Below, one piece after another: positions 51,731-64,000 of a stretch of DNA of 64,000 nt. This stretch comes from Struthidea cinerea (Eukaryota; Chordata; Aves; Passeriformes; Corcoracidae). The stretch is taken from NCBI GenBank assembly GCA_013397865.1, contig VZTI01005197.1:1081410-1145409 (forward strand). The letters run 5' to 3'. Under the pieces are notes generated by a model. The model saw only the letters and a program-made list of their open reading frames with translations, ran no database searches and was not told the origin of the DNA. Made by a program: the position numbers and the translations under genes. Each line of letters opens with the position of its first letter. Position 1 is the first letter of the stretch.

Positions 51731-54700
51731 AAAATAGTCTGAGCTTGTTACTTGTGCTCTACAGCTGGCCAAACAAGACAAAGAAAACTTTTGATGGTTG
51801 GATCAAATCTCCTTGATTCAGTCATTCCTAAATTTCACACCAGTAGCTTCTGCTCTTTGTTTAGAGGCAGGTGTTGGACCTATTTCCCCATAAATTTGAC
51901 TTGTTTCTGTAAGTTTTCAAGTTTTCTAATAAAGTTGTTTGGTGACATAGATCAAAGTACATAGCAACTTGAAAGTGGCCTATTTTAGTGCTGAAGACTA
52001 TTTAACTTAGCTTACCACAAAGTAATGAATACATTTTCTATTGAGATGTGCTAGGTAGTATCAATGACCAAGAACAGGTATTTTACTCCAGACCATGCAT
52101 ATTAACAAGTTTCTCAAATTTTACTCAGAATAAGTTTCATTTGCTATATGACACATAGTAGTACACTGTACAGCCATTATTCCCACATACCCCTCTTTCT
52201 TTTTCACAAGTATGAAAAAATTAATATATACAGTGCCATGCAACCAAAAACTGTTAAAATTTGCAGCAAAAATTGATTGCATTTTACTTGCATTTTCTTT
52301 CTCTGGATCTGGTAATAATTTCCCATGTGATCCACATAAGCAAATTCACAGCACAGATCACGACCAGCAAAGAGTTTGCGTTGCTGTCTGAATGTGCCTG
52401 CTCAAAATCTGATGAGTGCATTTGAGGGCTGTATTAGCAAATCAAATTAGGTTTGTGGACAAATTGTTCAACAAAAGAAATACACTCAGAGCTAGAAACT
52501 ATCACTATTTCAAGTTGATGCATTAAGAAGTGAAATAGGAAGTGTATCCTGGTCTTTATTTTTAGCTACTTATGGAAGAACAGAAGTTTGCCTGGTATTT
52601 CTAAATAGCTCATTCAAGTGCTTTATTATAGAGACAGAAGGACATTGCACTGATAAAAGAGACCTTACAGTCAGTTCATGCTGCCTCAACAGTTTTCCTG
52701 TTTTGATGCCCAGGTGTCTGGTGAGGCTGGTGCTGAGCATCTTCCCTGGATCTGAGTCTCCACAGCATGATAAACTGCCTGCTCCTCATTTTTATTAAGA
52801 TTTTGACATAGTTGAATTTTTACTCTTGGGCCAAAATCCAAGAGGAAGACAGATTTCTCAGGAGCAGGTGAGAAGAAGGCATCATTCACTGGGGTCAGGT
52901 GGGGTTAACAACAGCTTGAGACGAGGGAGGACCCCTCCACACCACTGAACTGGTATATTTGCACAACTCTGTTGCACCCGTGCAAGCAGCCATGCTGCAC
53001 AGCTCACTGCCAGCCTTGACACCCAATTCCTCACCAAGCAAAGCAGCTTTCCTGAACATTTTGTGCTGTAAGACCTCTCCCGTGGCTCTGTGTAGCTGAA
53101 GCAGTATGTGTCGAGAGGCTGGAAAGAAGGATGCAAGGGAAGGGTTGGCAAGCCCAGTCTCCAGTTCTGCAAACAGCCACTTGAGTAGCATTGGTTGAGT
53201 CCCTTCCACTTCCTGTTTTCAGTTTATACCACCTATGACATTACTTTAGGTTGATATTATTTATATATTTGCAACATGGATTTAAAAATATATTCCTTTC
53301 ACCTCTGTCACTTCGATATCTGTATTCACACGCTGCTAGGTCAGAATTGTTATTGCCTCTCCTGGTGGAGATTTTGGCTGCAATTTGATGACAATCTGCT
53401 GTAATTACACACATTTCATGGATACGAGCTGGCATTTTATGGATTGTTCACCATAACTAAGATAGGCTTATTCTTCCAGTTGGTTTCCTGATTGGTGTCT
53501 TTAAGCTTTCACAAATCATCTTAATCTCTGGAGAGGAGCATTTGCTCCAGTGGTCAGAAGGGTCAGAGTCAGCAAATCCAAGAAGCCTGATCTTTAAGTG
53601 AAGTCCTATGCCGGAGTTAATCAGTGAGTCTGCAGGATCCCAGCCCACAGTTGTGTTTTCTGGGCCCTGAAAGAGATCTGGCAAGACTCATGCCTCTGGA
53701 AGCTCCCTCCTATGGTGTCCAATCCCCTGTCTATCAGAAAGAGGCCTGAAAAGACCTTCTATTTATTCTAACTCTTAAAAATAGAATAATACTCTCCGTA
53801 TTAATTTTTGCAAGCATGTACATTGCAATTGAACTTAATGCCCCTATTTTGTGTACTGAGAGCTCAGTATATTTCTCTTTTCTAAATCATTTTTTATCAT
53901 ACATGACCCTCAGACCACAGACCTACAGTAAAAGTTACCTGTATTTAGAAAAGTCTGTACTTCTCAGTTTATAAAAGTTTATGAAAGGATTTGGTGGCCT
54001 TTCTTTCACACCTTGAGCTTGCAGTGACTTTTCCAAAGACCACTGTAGCACAAAACAGAGGAATCTCACTCCAAAGGCAAAGAAAAAAAAAGTGAATGAG
54101 GAAGAGATAGAGGAAGAAAGAATCAAATAAAGTTGATGGACTGCAGGACTTCTGGGTTCCTCAGTTCTGAGATATTGCATGGGGAAAATGTGGGACAAAG
54201 TGCTGGGACTGACTAGTAATGACTCCAAAAGAGTTAGGTAGTCTGAGGAACATATGAAGAGAAAGTGAAGATGAGAGCTGAGTCTGAAGGAGAATGGAGT
54301 CTAAGACAAAGCATCCAGAGAAGGGTCATGAATGAGCAGGTAAGAGGAGCAGAAGGCACCACTTGGAAACTGGTGGTAGGACAGGGGACACAGCGCTGGG
54401 CAAACCAGGTGAGGCTCACATCTAGGGCACGCAAACCACAGCTAAATCCCAGACTCCCCGGCTATTACTGTGGCATCCAGCCAAGAGCAGGGCAGACGAA
54501 GTAGTGAACTGCACTTCTGTCCTTTGATCCTGAATTTTAAATCCAAAGTTTATCTAGCTCTTGGCCTCCAGCCTTTCAAACAAACACCGGCAGAAGTGAC
54601 TGAATGATTGCAACATGAAAGCAGAGGTACAGGCTGAAGGTCAGGCACGGATTCAGCCCTTAACTGTAAAGCCTGAGAAGCTCCTCCTTCACCCCAGCTT

Positions 54701-57500
54701 CCCCCAGCAGTTCCCTTCGCAGCAAGCAGGAAACCCCTCTTAGCTTACCTAATGTTTATGATCAGATATCAACTTTTTTCCAGTCCCTCTAGCCTTGGTG
54801 GCTGAGTTTTACTTGGACCAGAGTTAAGTTCACTATGTTTGAGTGTCACCAGAGATCTGTGCCATCCCTCAGGGTCAGAAGAGGTCTGGAACATGCTACT
54901 TGCCATGTCCTTTGTTACCCTGGTGACCGGTGCCCGGAACACCACCTAGCAAATTGTCACATCCTCTGTCAGCATGGTTGAAAAGGAAGAAATTATTTTG
55001 CTTTTTGTGCTCTTACTACTATTGATTTTTAAGGCCTATTAAATTACAAATACAATGTTAAGGTATTATTGATGATCACAGAATCAAGCTCCTACAAACT
55101 GGGAAAAGTTAGAACCAAAGTGACATCACACCTGAATTATGAAGGATGCTTTAGTTGTTGCATAGATTTTAATGAATATAGTTAGCAAGACAGGGTGGGG
55201 CACAGTGGTCTCTTACTTACAGCTGATACCCTGCAGAATTAGGTGCTATTCCTGCCCTGATCACCCAGTTCCTGTGGGACCAGAGGCAAGACACTCACGT
55301 GTTTCAGAGCTGACTGCTAGATGTTACCCCTGAGCCACGGTGCAGGCACAGAGAGGCAGCTGCCAGCAGTGGGATCTGCACATAGGGTGTGCTCTGAAGA
55401 TTTCACACTATCAAAATATATCCCAAAAATTAATAACTACTTTTTGACTTAACCTTCTCACCTAGTTTCTGCAACTGTGAAAAGGGGAAAGTCATGGCCA
55501 GGGAAGGAATGTTTGCAATGTACCATAGGAAAATCCTTGAAGCTTCGAGCAGTCCACAGAGCATCATCCTACAATTAATAGAGTGTACAGCTCTGGGCAA
55601 ATGCTTGCCTGTGGAGCACCATCCCCACGCTCAGTATGAGGCAGAAGGGGTTCAGTGGAAGAAATATCATGTTATCCTGTGGTAAAGCACAGTCCATGAG
55701 TGTATGCACAAGGAGAGCCCACAAAGGGTTCCCTCCTTTAAGCATTTAATTGCCCTCTGGGGGTTTTGTAGTTCTTTTACAGAACTGCTGCAACAGAGAG
55801 AAAAAAACTGTGTAGGACTTGTAGTGGGGAAGCACCACTAATCCTCTGAAGTTAGCAGCTGAGCATTTTGGTATATTGTTATTTGGTTGGTTATCTGCTT
55901 TGAGTCCAGGAGCTGCCTTATGTGCCTTTATCTACCAAACAATACTTCCATGGCTGCCTGAGCAAACTGAGCAAAGGTAATGTGTGATGTGTTTGGACAT
56001 TTGTTGCTGAAGTTAGTTGGGCTCTCTTGCTGCTGAAATTAGAAGTTTGTTGCAGGAGGTTCAACAGAAGACCTCTACAAAGCTTATTGCAGGAAATTTA
56101 AATAAACAAAACATCTTGTTTCAGAATGCACACACACAAAATAAGATTAAGCATTAAATATAACAGAAACCCTTTGTCATGCAAAGCTGGATCCTGGAGG
56201 TGTAGGTGTTAATCAATGTAGTACCATCTTATTGAGCTCTTCTACTACCTGAGGATATGACTTGCTATTAGTGATGGTGGTATGAGTTATGTTAGGTTCA
56301 AGAGGGTTTTCCTAGACAAGAAAAGCATGAAATGCAAGGCCAGAAATGGGAGGAAACAAAGGGTCCAGTTCAACTGCAGTGGGCTTCAGGTGGAGAGGGT
56401 GCAAGCCTCCTGAAGACAAAAAACAAGAGGAAAAGCAGAGGAAAGGAAGTTAAGACAAAACCTGTGAGGCTGTCGAAATGCATCCAAAGCTAAAATCAGT
56501 TCTTTTGAGTTTAATGTGTTTTACAATGTCATAGCTAAGCTTAAACTTGTCCCTCTAAAGCAGAATATGCACTCTGTAGATGATGGAGAGCCTTGTGAAT
56601 GTCATGCAGTTTTAAAATGCCAAGGGAGTTTTAGTTTTTTCAACTGACTATACCCACTTTTACTCTAGCAAAGTTTTTTTCTCATTCCTGCTCACTGCAG
56701 TGGAAGCCTTTGAGATGGGCAGCATCTTTCAGGTGGCTGACAGCCGTGTATGCCCTCCCCAGTGATAGTAAGGCTTGCTACAGAGCTCACAGCAGCAGGG
56801 CATCATCATAAGTTGCCATACATAGACCATCCCAAATATAGAACCAATTAAGGAGACGTGAGTCCTTAGGCAGATTTAACTATGCATAAAGTCTGTTCTG
56901 GGACATTTTCAAGTACTCCACTGTGCTCTTCATAGATACATATTTTAAACAAATCTGACTTGGTAAAAAGTCTAATATACCATTTGTGGTAAGAGACAGC
57001 ACGGTGTGAAACACACCATGTATTACACAAATACCAGTAAGATCCAGCTGTATAAACTGATGCAAACTGGGCTCTGCCCTCCTCAGGAATTAATTTTGGT
57101 TGATGGCCACATGGTCACAGGTAGACTGTATCAATCTTTCTTAGACTAGGACTTGTTTTGGAACATCCAGTGGATTTCACAGCAGTGGAACACAGTCACA
57201 CAGAAAGGGCAAAGCAATGACCCCCTTTTTCAACTATCAGCTCTTTGATTATGCAGCTAAATACCCATCACACTGAGTGTGTGTTTTCCAGCAGGTAAGC
57301 ACTGCTGGATCCTACCAGTGCTGACATACATCTTCATTGAATGTCCAGTTACAAGAAACAGTTTTAGACAGACTTTTTTCCTGGAATTCTTGGTGTAGCC
57401 CACATGTTGGTGTTGTACAAACTTATCTGGAGCAAATAACACCAGAAACTTGTGCAAGAGGCCTTAAGTAATCACCGAAGGGGGAGGGGGGCATTTGGCG
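51731..57500. other. FGG-FGA intergenic region
   Basis: About 5.8 kb. No coding exon, RNA gene or clear transposon seen. Short open frames on both strands (for example around 52690-53210, 53460-53680 and 54230-54500) show no domain or splice context. In mammals the fibrinogen cluster contains liver enhancers, but no specific enhancer can be assigned here by eye. Confidence 0.6.
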
Positions 57501-57525
57501 TGTTTTTTGTACAAACAGAGGAGAG

Positions 57526-57563
57526 CATAATGATTAATCTCAGCTTTGCATTCAGGTTTAAAT
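57526..57563 (+). promoter_or_regulatory. FGA: FGA proximal promoter: HNF1-like site and TATA-like element
   Basis: ATAATGATTAAT (57527-57538) closely matches the HNF1 consensus GTTAATNATTAAC, and lies about 90 bases before the start codon. Mammalian FGA also depends on a proximal HNF1 site. A TTTAAAT element at 57557-57563 could act as the TATA box, placing the start near 57590. Both are motif inferences. Confidence 0.55.
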
Positions 57564-57623
57564 TGCACCAAAAGACTGGCAAAGAGCATCCTTTCAGTCA
57601 GAGTTCTTGCTCTTCTCCTGAAG

Positions 57624-58294
57624 ATGATACCTGTGAGGATCCTCTGTGTGTTCCTGTGCCTCAGCATAGCCTGGGTATGAGTTTGATTCTTTTTGTATCT
57701 TTCTGTTTTGAATAGTAAGCATTTATTTAATGTTCATTCATGAGCTAGATAAATTCTGTTTGTCACCTAGCTTGTAAAATTCAATGCACACACATATGCA
57801 GCATCTTAGTGTAACCACTTCACTGATGAAGTTTCATCAGTATTCTTGAGTATCCAGCTCTCTATAATTTTGCTTAACTCGGTTTTGCTGAATCTGCTTG
57901 GCTTTGAGAGCAGCAAAGCATATCCATTAACATGAATTCAAACATTCATAGGTGATGCTCTAAGTCTTAAACATAACTAGCTGGATGCTAGTGGCTCCAG
58001 CCATTCAGGAATTTTCATGTTTATTAGGATGAATTATATTTTCCTTTGGACAGCATTTCAGCAGGGTTTTCTAACTACAAATGACACACAAGAACCTTTA
58101 TTATGAAAGACACATTTAAAAACAAGGATTCTTGTGGCAACAACATCAGCTTAAACTAGAACTAAGTAAGAATCAAATTTTTCATAAGGAAGGAGATAAA
58201 CTTGATTTTCCACTGTGCTAGTATAACCTATTTTTTCTCTTGGAGGACTCACTCCATAATCTTATGTTAGATTCTTTACATTTCTCTTTGTGAC

Positions 58295-58325
<31 letters not shown>

Positions 58326-58346
58326 GGGCATTTTTTAAANCAAAAT

Positions 58347-58404
<58 letters not shown>

Positions 58405-61400
58405 GAAGTGCATGTTTTAACAAATGACAAATGTTATAGGAAGCAGTTGGGACAAAACAGAAGCAGTCATATTGGAGTTGTCAATGCCTAAAGGGCATTT
58501 TTGGATATATGTGCTACTTTTAGGAGGCACTTGGGCCAGATCAAATCATTGATTAATCAAACTACTGAATTTGAACCTGCTGATTTTAATAAAGACATTC
58601 CAGTTCCCCAGAGTGGTTCTGACCCTGGAGGCTAGAATTAAGATCCCTTTCTCAGCTTCAGAATTAATCACCAATCATAAGAAGAAGTAGTCATTAATAT
58701 TTTCAAGCATTAATTATAATGTTTGAAAAGCACAAAAGGTGCACAGAGGATTCCAGTCAGACCTAATTATATCTTAAGCCCTAAAGCACAACTTTCTTTA
58801 ATGAAAAAAAGAAAAAAAAATTATGGTTTTTACTAAGTGATAACACTGTAGGAATCCTTATCATGTTTTGGCCTGGAGTTAGCTTGTATATATCACTTTT
58901 TTTCCTCAGGTTTGAAGAAAACCTCAGCATATTTATTTCTCTTCTTTCCATTACGACAGTGAAATCCATTCATCACTGAAATCGTTATTTTAATTGTGTT
59001 AGTAGCTTTCTTGCTCTTTTTGTCAGGCAAAACAGAGCTACAAGCTTACAGTTAGCAACTGCAATTAAAATCAGAAACACTAATGGGAAAACTCTTCTTA
59101 TATATCTGTAAGTCAGCTTTGTGTAGATTGAAGGTGGTAAAGTGACAATAAGAATTTTAGAGTATTGCAGCAAATGGAAATAGAACATAGGATTTTATAA
59201 TTATTTCCTTTAATTTAACCAGTTTAAATCTAATTTCAAGTTAATTTTATATTTACACACAGGGCAAAATATTTCTGTGGAATGATATGATCATAATATA
59301 TCCTGAGCATCACTAGCTCTCGACATAGAAGCATTAATTTTAAGAGATATAAATCTTTATTCTGACAAAACAAACAAAATCGTATCTTACAAGAAATGTT
59401 GGAATGAAATCCTTGCACTGTTGGGTGTGATGCTTACCAGATGGCTGTGATTGCCTCCCATCAGCTGAGTGTTTGAGGACATCAGCACTATGTTTCTGCT
59501 CCCTCGGCAGCTGTTCACTTAATCTTGGTTTTGCTTTTCCCCTTTTTCCTCCTGGCAGGCAGAAGATGGAGAGAGCACCTTTGAACAGGTGGGTGCAGGA
59601 GTGCGTGGTCCCAGGATTGTGGAGCACAAGTCCCAGTCCAGCTGCCAGTCTGAGAAGAGCTGGCCCATCTGTGCGGATGACGACTGGGTGAGCGATTAAC
59701 ACCGGGGAGAAAGTGGGGCCATCTGCAGGGCACCCATGGGCCCCAGCTGCATCAGCAGCTGGATCACTCCCACAGGTGCCACAGGCCAGCACGGGGTTCA
59801 GCGTTAGGGCTGAGATAACACTTCAGGTCAGGGCAGCCTGGAGAGATCTCCAGTGGGAGAGAAAGAAAGAAAGAAAGGAAAAAATGAAGACAGAAGAAAG
59901 AGGGAGAAGTTTGAAGTGGTGCAGAATGAGAGGAGAAACTAAGTCTGGAAAAGAAGGATTAAATAAACAAAGCTTAATCCTAGAAAAACATAACTGTTTC
60001 TATTCAGAATTTTGATATTTCCACTTTTGGAGGTCATAAAAGAAAGGCTCCAGAAAGAAAGTTGTGAGGAAAAGAAAAGAAGTAGCTAGGGATCACATAT
60101 ACTCCCTAGTTAATTTTTAGGAAGCCAGATTGCAAGATGCTCAGGAAAAGTTTCATAGTAATTGACTATATGTCTTTGTATATAAACTATTCATTTCTCT
60201 CATTCTTGCCTCTTGCATCTCAGTCCATTGCTATGCTACATTTATTTGATGACTTCTTGGCAAAGAGCTTAAGTCTGTAAGAACATTAAGCTTTTCTGAG
60301 GAAAACTTTGCTTAAAAATGCTGGTCTCTAACATGCTTGCTCAAACTGGATGACAGACTTCTAACAGCAGACCTTTAGGAAATATATATATATATATACA
60401 AAATCTCACCCATGAGGAACAGAGGAGAGGGAAAAATAAAGGTTTACTTGTTCCTCACCCCACGGTTATGGCAGGTTTCTGAGGATGTGCTTCATTGATT
60501 CCATTATACAAGATGTTTACTCTTGAGGATTTTAGCACAATTTTTTCCCTCTTTCAATTCTAGGGTACCAAATGTCCATCAGGATGCAGAATGCAAGGAC
60601 TGATTGATGAAAAGGACCAGGATTTTAGTCAGAGAATAGACAAAATCAAGAAGCTGCTCTCAGATAATCAAAACAACTATAAGAAGTCCAATCAGATAAT
60701 TGTGGAAACTGTGAATGTACTAAGACCAAACCTGGACAGTGCTCAGCGTGAGTGTCTTGCACCCAGTTTTGTTATCCATTTCTGAATTATTCTTTTAAAT
60801 GAATAAGCCATATGTAGTCAAAATACGGGCTGCACTGGACATTATTATCAAGAAACAGAACAGTCATAATAATAGACTCTTAACTAGTTAGTAAAAATGA
60901 ATGTAATTTTAATCTGCTCAGTACTATGAGAAATATATTCTTAATTATGTGTTCAATCACATACTTTAAAATATGATACATATTTAGGAAAGAAAAGTAC
61001 ATGTGCAGAGCTGACTGTGAGGCATTTCTGTTTCAGAGCTTGATGAGACGTATGGCCGCCTGTCAGGAGAACTGAGACGGAGAATTGTGACATTAAAGCA
61101 GAGAGTTGTCACTCAAGTAAACAGAATTAAAGCTCTGCAAAGCAGCATCCAGGAACAAGTGGTGGAGATGAAGCGCTTAGAGGTAGGCCTCTGCCATGAA
61201 CTTCCCATTCTTTCCAGGGCTTAGCTATGGAAAGGGGATCTATCTGTCATGGTGAGCAGTGCTCCAGCTGGGAGAAAACATGGTACAACTCTCACAGGAT
61301 CTGACTTGCTGAGACAAATCCCCAAATGAGTTGCTTTCCATCCATCCTGGTTTTCTACTTCTGCTCTCTAGGAACCAGTGTGAGTTCTGTGAGCTCCTAG

Positions 61401-63233
61401 TCCCACCTGCTGCTTCTGCTCTCAGACAGGCAGCAAGGATGCTCCAGCTGCTGATAACTGCTTCTGTATGAGGCGTTTTCCCTCCTGTAAGGAGCTGCTG
61501 AGCAGTTAGAAGGGGGACGCGCTCTGTCCATCCCCAGTGCTGCCACTGCTGCCAGGGTTGGCATTAGAACCCGTGTTCCCAGGTTGCAGCCAGTTCTTCT
61601 GATAGTAATGCAAGGAAAAGTCCTGGCACAGTGGTTTTGCTCAAAGGCTCATTTTTATTCCTAGATCAGAAATCCACCATCTGGATCATTTGAGAAAGCA
61701 GTGGTAACCCCAAGATGTTGGACCTCACAGCAGGGCCATAACAGACTCTGGGACAGGTCCAGTGTCTTTCCCTCTCTTTGGAAGGCCCATTTCTGCCCCA
61801 GTCCCCATGGAGCATGTCCAACTGCAGCACTCCTTCCAAAACCAGGAAGACATCCCTACACCCCAAAAATAAAGGGAGCAGAGATTGGGAACCTCCTACA
61901 ATGTTCTTTTCCATGGAACTCATGTGCACTGTGCTATTGCACGTGTAGTATTTACAATACTACAATAAACCTATGATGATACCAAAACCAAACAGAGGAA
62001 CTTTTCCAAACTTTTCAAACTTTGGAAAAGCTCAGCTGTGGGTGGGAGGTACTAGGGCAGCTCTCATCTTTCCCCTGTTCAGTATAAGATACCTTGTCTG
62101 AGAAAGTTGGGAAAGCTCCCTAACCAAATCACTTCTCTCTGGTTTTATAGGTGGATATTGATATTAAGATACGAGCTTGCAAAGGAACCTGTGCTAGAAG
62201 TTTTGATTACAAGGTGGACAAAGAAAGCTACGACAACATCCAGAAGCAGCTTGCCCAAGCCAACTCCATCAACTTGCACCCAGAGCTTCAAACTACCACC
62301 TTGAGTACACTGAAAATGAGGCCACTTAAGGACTCCAATGTTCCTGATCATTTTAAGCATAAGCCTCTGCCAGAAATGCAAGCTTTGAACATAATTAATA
62401 ACATCAAGCAGATGGAAGTGGTATTAGAAAGACCAGAAACAGATGCAAAACCCTCCCGAGGCGACAGCTCATATCACACGGCAGAATCAAGGGGGGATGG
62501 ACCTTCATACACCAGCAAATTAGTTATTCCTTCTCATGGGAGAGAAACACTTGGTCTGGGAGACAAAACCTCCTCCACTGTTCGTAGATGCACAAAAACT
62601 ACCACCAAAAAAATTGTCTCTGGGCCTGATGGCCCTAGAGAAGAAGTAGTTGAGAAAACAGTTTCTTCTGATGGCTCAGACTGCTCCTATTTAGCTGCAA
62701 ATGTTGGAGGGGAAGGGACCATGTACCATTTTAGTGGTGCAGATGCCTCGCACAAGCTAGAGACTGTATTCCCTGAGCTAGAGTCATTTTTTACCCCTGA
62801 CTCCCCATCCACTGCTACTAAGCACGTTAGTGGATCTAGCAGCTTCTCAACCAGCAGACACACCACCAGCACAGGCAGTGGCTACACAGGTACAGCAGTA
62901 TCCAGTCATTCAGGGACTCATGGGGGAAAAGACAAATTTGCAGACTTAGGAGAGGAGGAGGAAGATGACTTTGGAGGACTTCGCCTTCAGCCATCTGGAT
63001 TCCCATCTGGCAGTGCAAGTCACTCCAAGACTGTAGTGACCAGCTCTTCTAGTTTCAACAGGGGAGGCTCCACTTTTGAAACCAAATCACTAAAGACCCG
63101 TGAAATAAATGAGCAGCTAGGTGGGTTGGAACATGATCAGAGTGCAGAGGATACCCCAGACTTTCAGGCACGCAGCTTCAGATCGTCAGGAGGGAAGCGA
63201 AGGACACCCAGCACTGGGAAAGGTAGTTATTGA
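57624..63233 (+). CDS. FGA: Fibrinogen alpha chain (ordinary alpha form)
   Basis: Five coding exons: 57624-57674, 59559-59687, 60564-60747, 61037-61182, 62151-63233 (stop TGA 63231-63233). Total 530 residues. Exon 1 gives the signal peptide (MIPVRILCVFLCLSIAW). Exon 2 begins with fibrinopeptide A and the thrombin site R|GPR. Then come CPSGC and ACKGTC disulfide rings flanking the coiled coil (exons 3-4), and the alphaC region (exon 5) with a CTKTTTKKI to SSDGSDC cysteine pair like the mammalian alphaC hairpin. The alphaC region lacks the tandem repeats of human FGA, has two RGD motifs and an acidic GEEEEDD patch. Exon 5 here is read past an internal donor (G|GTAGTT at 63222) and ends GKGSY. 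The secreted chain is the alpha subunit of fibrinogen. Confidence 0.95.
58295..58399. repeat. Poly-T tracts with an N, FGA intron 1
   Basis: Two T runs, 58295-58321 and 58350-58399, separated by a short A-rich spacer with one N at 58340. On the minus strand this would be a poly-A tail-like run, but no adjoining retroposon body was recognised. Lengths are probably unreliable. Confidence 0.8.
59559..59687 (+). CDS. FGA: FGA exon 2: fibrinopeptide A and knob A
   Basis: The exon starts AEDGESTFEQVGAGVR then GPRIVE. Thrombin should cut R|G, exposing the GPR knob. By the -3/-1 rule, signal cleavage after the first A (AWA|EDGE) would give a 15-residue fibrinopeptide; cleavage at the exon border would give 16. 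The exon ends DDDW before the donor GTGAGC. Confidence 0.9.
59858..59880. repeat. GAAA simple repeat in FGA intron 2
   Basis: Tandem GAAA units after exon 2, followed by purine-rich sequence. Confidence 0.8.
60382..60398. repeat. AT dinucleotide repeat in FGA intron 2
   Basis: Eight or so AT units upstream of exon 3. Confidence 0.85.
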
Positions 63234-63574
63234 GGTAATGGAGCCGAACTCCATCCGTAACCAAACTGAGGCATTGATTTTAGATACTGTAGTACAACAG
63301 TGTGATGATAAAGTGCAAGCACTGTGTCTGTTGTTACCACCTCAGAAACAAAAGGGAAAATATTTCATTAATACTCGGGTATTACATGGAAAATTTAAGA
63401 AGTATGTAAAGTTTTCTTTCCTGAATTCTTTTTAATGTTGCCTGTCGCTATACCTAGCATAGTCCAGACATGTTTAATGATTTTCCTCTGATCTATTGGT
63501 ATTTGGATTCCTCTGAACCTTTTAGTAAATTTTGCTGATAACTTCTGTCAAACCAGATCAACTTTTTTTTTTAG

Positions 63575-64000
63575 ACTGTGATGATATCCGCCAGAAACAC
63601 ACTTCTGGTGCCAAAAGTGGCATTTACAAAATCAAGCCAGCGGGATCCAATAAGGTTTTGTCAGTTTATTGCGACCAAGAGACCACTTTGGGAGGATGGC
63701 TATTGATCCAACAGAGAATGGATGGATCAGTGAATTTTAACCGGACCTGGCAAGACTACAAGAAAGGTTTCGGCAGCGTGGATGGCAGAGGGCGAGGAGA
63801 GTTTTGGCTGGGCAATGAGAACATAAACTTGCTGACTCAGAATGACACTCTCCTTCGGGTAGAGTTAGAGGACTGGGATGGAAATGCTGTGTTTGCAGAG
63901 TATCTCGTACAGGTAGGGTCTGAAGCCGAAGGGTACACCCTTGCCGTGTCTTCCTACGAGGGCACCGCCGGGGATGCCCTGATCACTGGCTGGCTGGAAG
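63575..64000 (+). CDS. FGA: FGA exon 6: alphaE globular domain, cut by window end
   Basis: After a T-rich acceptor (TTTTTTTTAG), the frame joins from exon 5 (G + AC) to give DCDDIRQKHTSGAKSGIY, then VYCDQETTLGGWLLIQQRM, FNRTWQDYKKGFG, GEFWLGNENINLLTQ, LRVELEDW and YEGTAGDAL. This is a fibrinogen-related C-terminal domain, as in the vertebrate alphaE chain. It remains open to base 64000, so the end of the domain, the stop codon and the 3' UTR are outside the window. An NRT sequon is present. Confidence 0.95.

Noticed and set aside
1..64000. CRISPR arrays, prokaryotic operons, tRNA or rRNA genes
   Set aside because: The window is animal nuclear DNA; no such structure was seen.

Overview
This is a eukaryotic, almost certainly avian, nuclear window. 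It has long AT-rich introns with GT-AG boundaries, CR1 LINE fragments (typical of sauropsids), one CpG island that falls into an assembly gap, and two fibrinogen genes in the vertebrate order and orientation (FGG then FGA, same strand). Genus cannot be told from the sequence.

Left half, about 10.7-37.7 kb, minus strand: a gene of at least 12 coding exons, rebuilt by hand from splice sites, phase continuity and protein motifs. The joined exons give about 398 codons without a stop. They read as the N-terminal domain of the AtuA family (acyclic terpene utilisation protein A, formerly DUF1446), known mainly from bacteria and fungi. Its first coding exon should lie in or beside the 297-base gap at 37810-38106, inside the CpG island. 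Its 3' end is not recognised in the first 10.7 kb. This gene lies head-to-head with FGG and is the most unusual object in the window.

Middle, 38.1-46.4 kb: an intergenic stretch after the CpG island with no gene I can support.

Right half, plus strand: a complete FGG gene (fibrinogen gamma, 10 coding exons, 436 residues) at 46459-51524 with its polyadenylation signal; about 5.9 kb of intergenic DNA; then FGA (fibrinogen alpha) from 57624 to the window edge. FGA keeps the bipartite layout: exon 5 can be read through to a stop for the ordinary alpha chain, or spliced to exon 6 for the extended alphaE chain with a fibrinogen-like globular domain, cut off by the window end. FGG shows a parallel choice: splicing to exon 10 (ending VGDA) or read-through into intron 9 (ending VRPQG), like the mammalian gamma-A/gamma-prime choice.

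The two fibrinogen genes supply two of the three chains of the secreted clotting hexamer (FGB is not in the window). Both upstream regions carry sites suggesting liver and acute-phase control: a STAT3-type palindrome before FGG and an HNF1-like site before FGA. Three CR1 fragments, several simple repeats and a roughly 100-bp duplicated segment make up the recognisable repeats. All exon coordinates are hand-derived from sequence; no alignment or transcript evidence was available.
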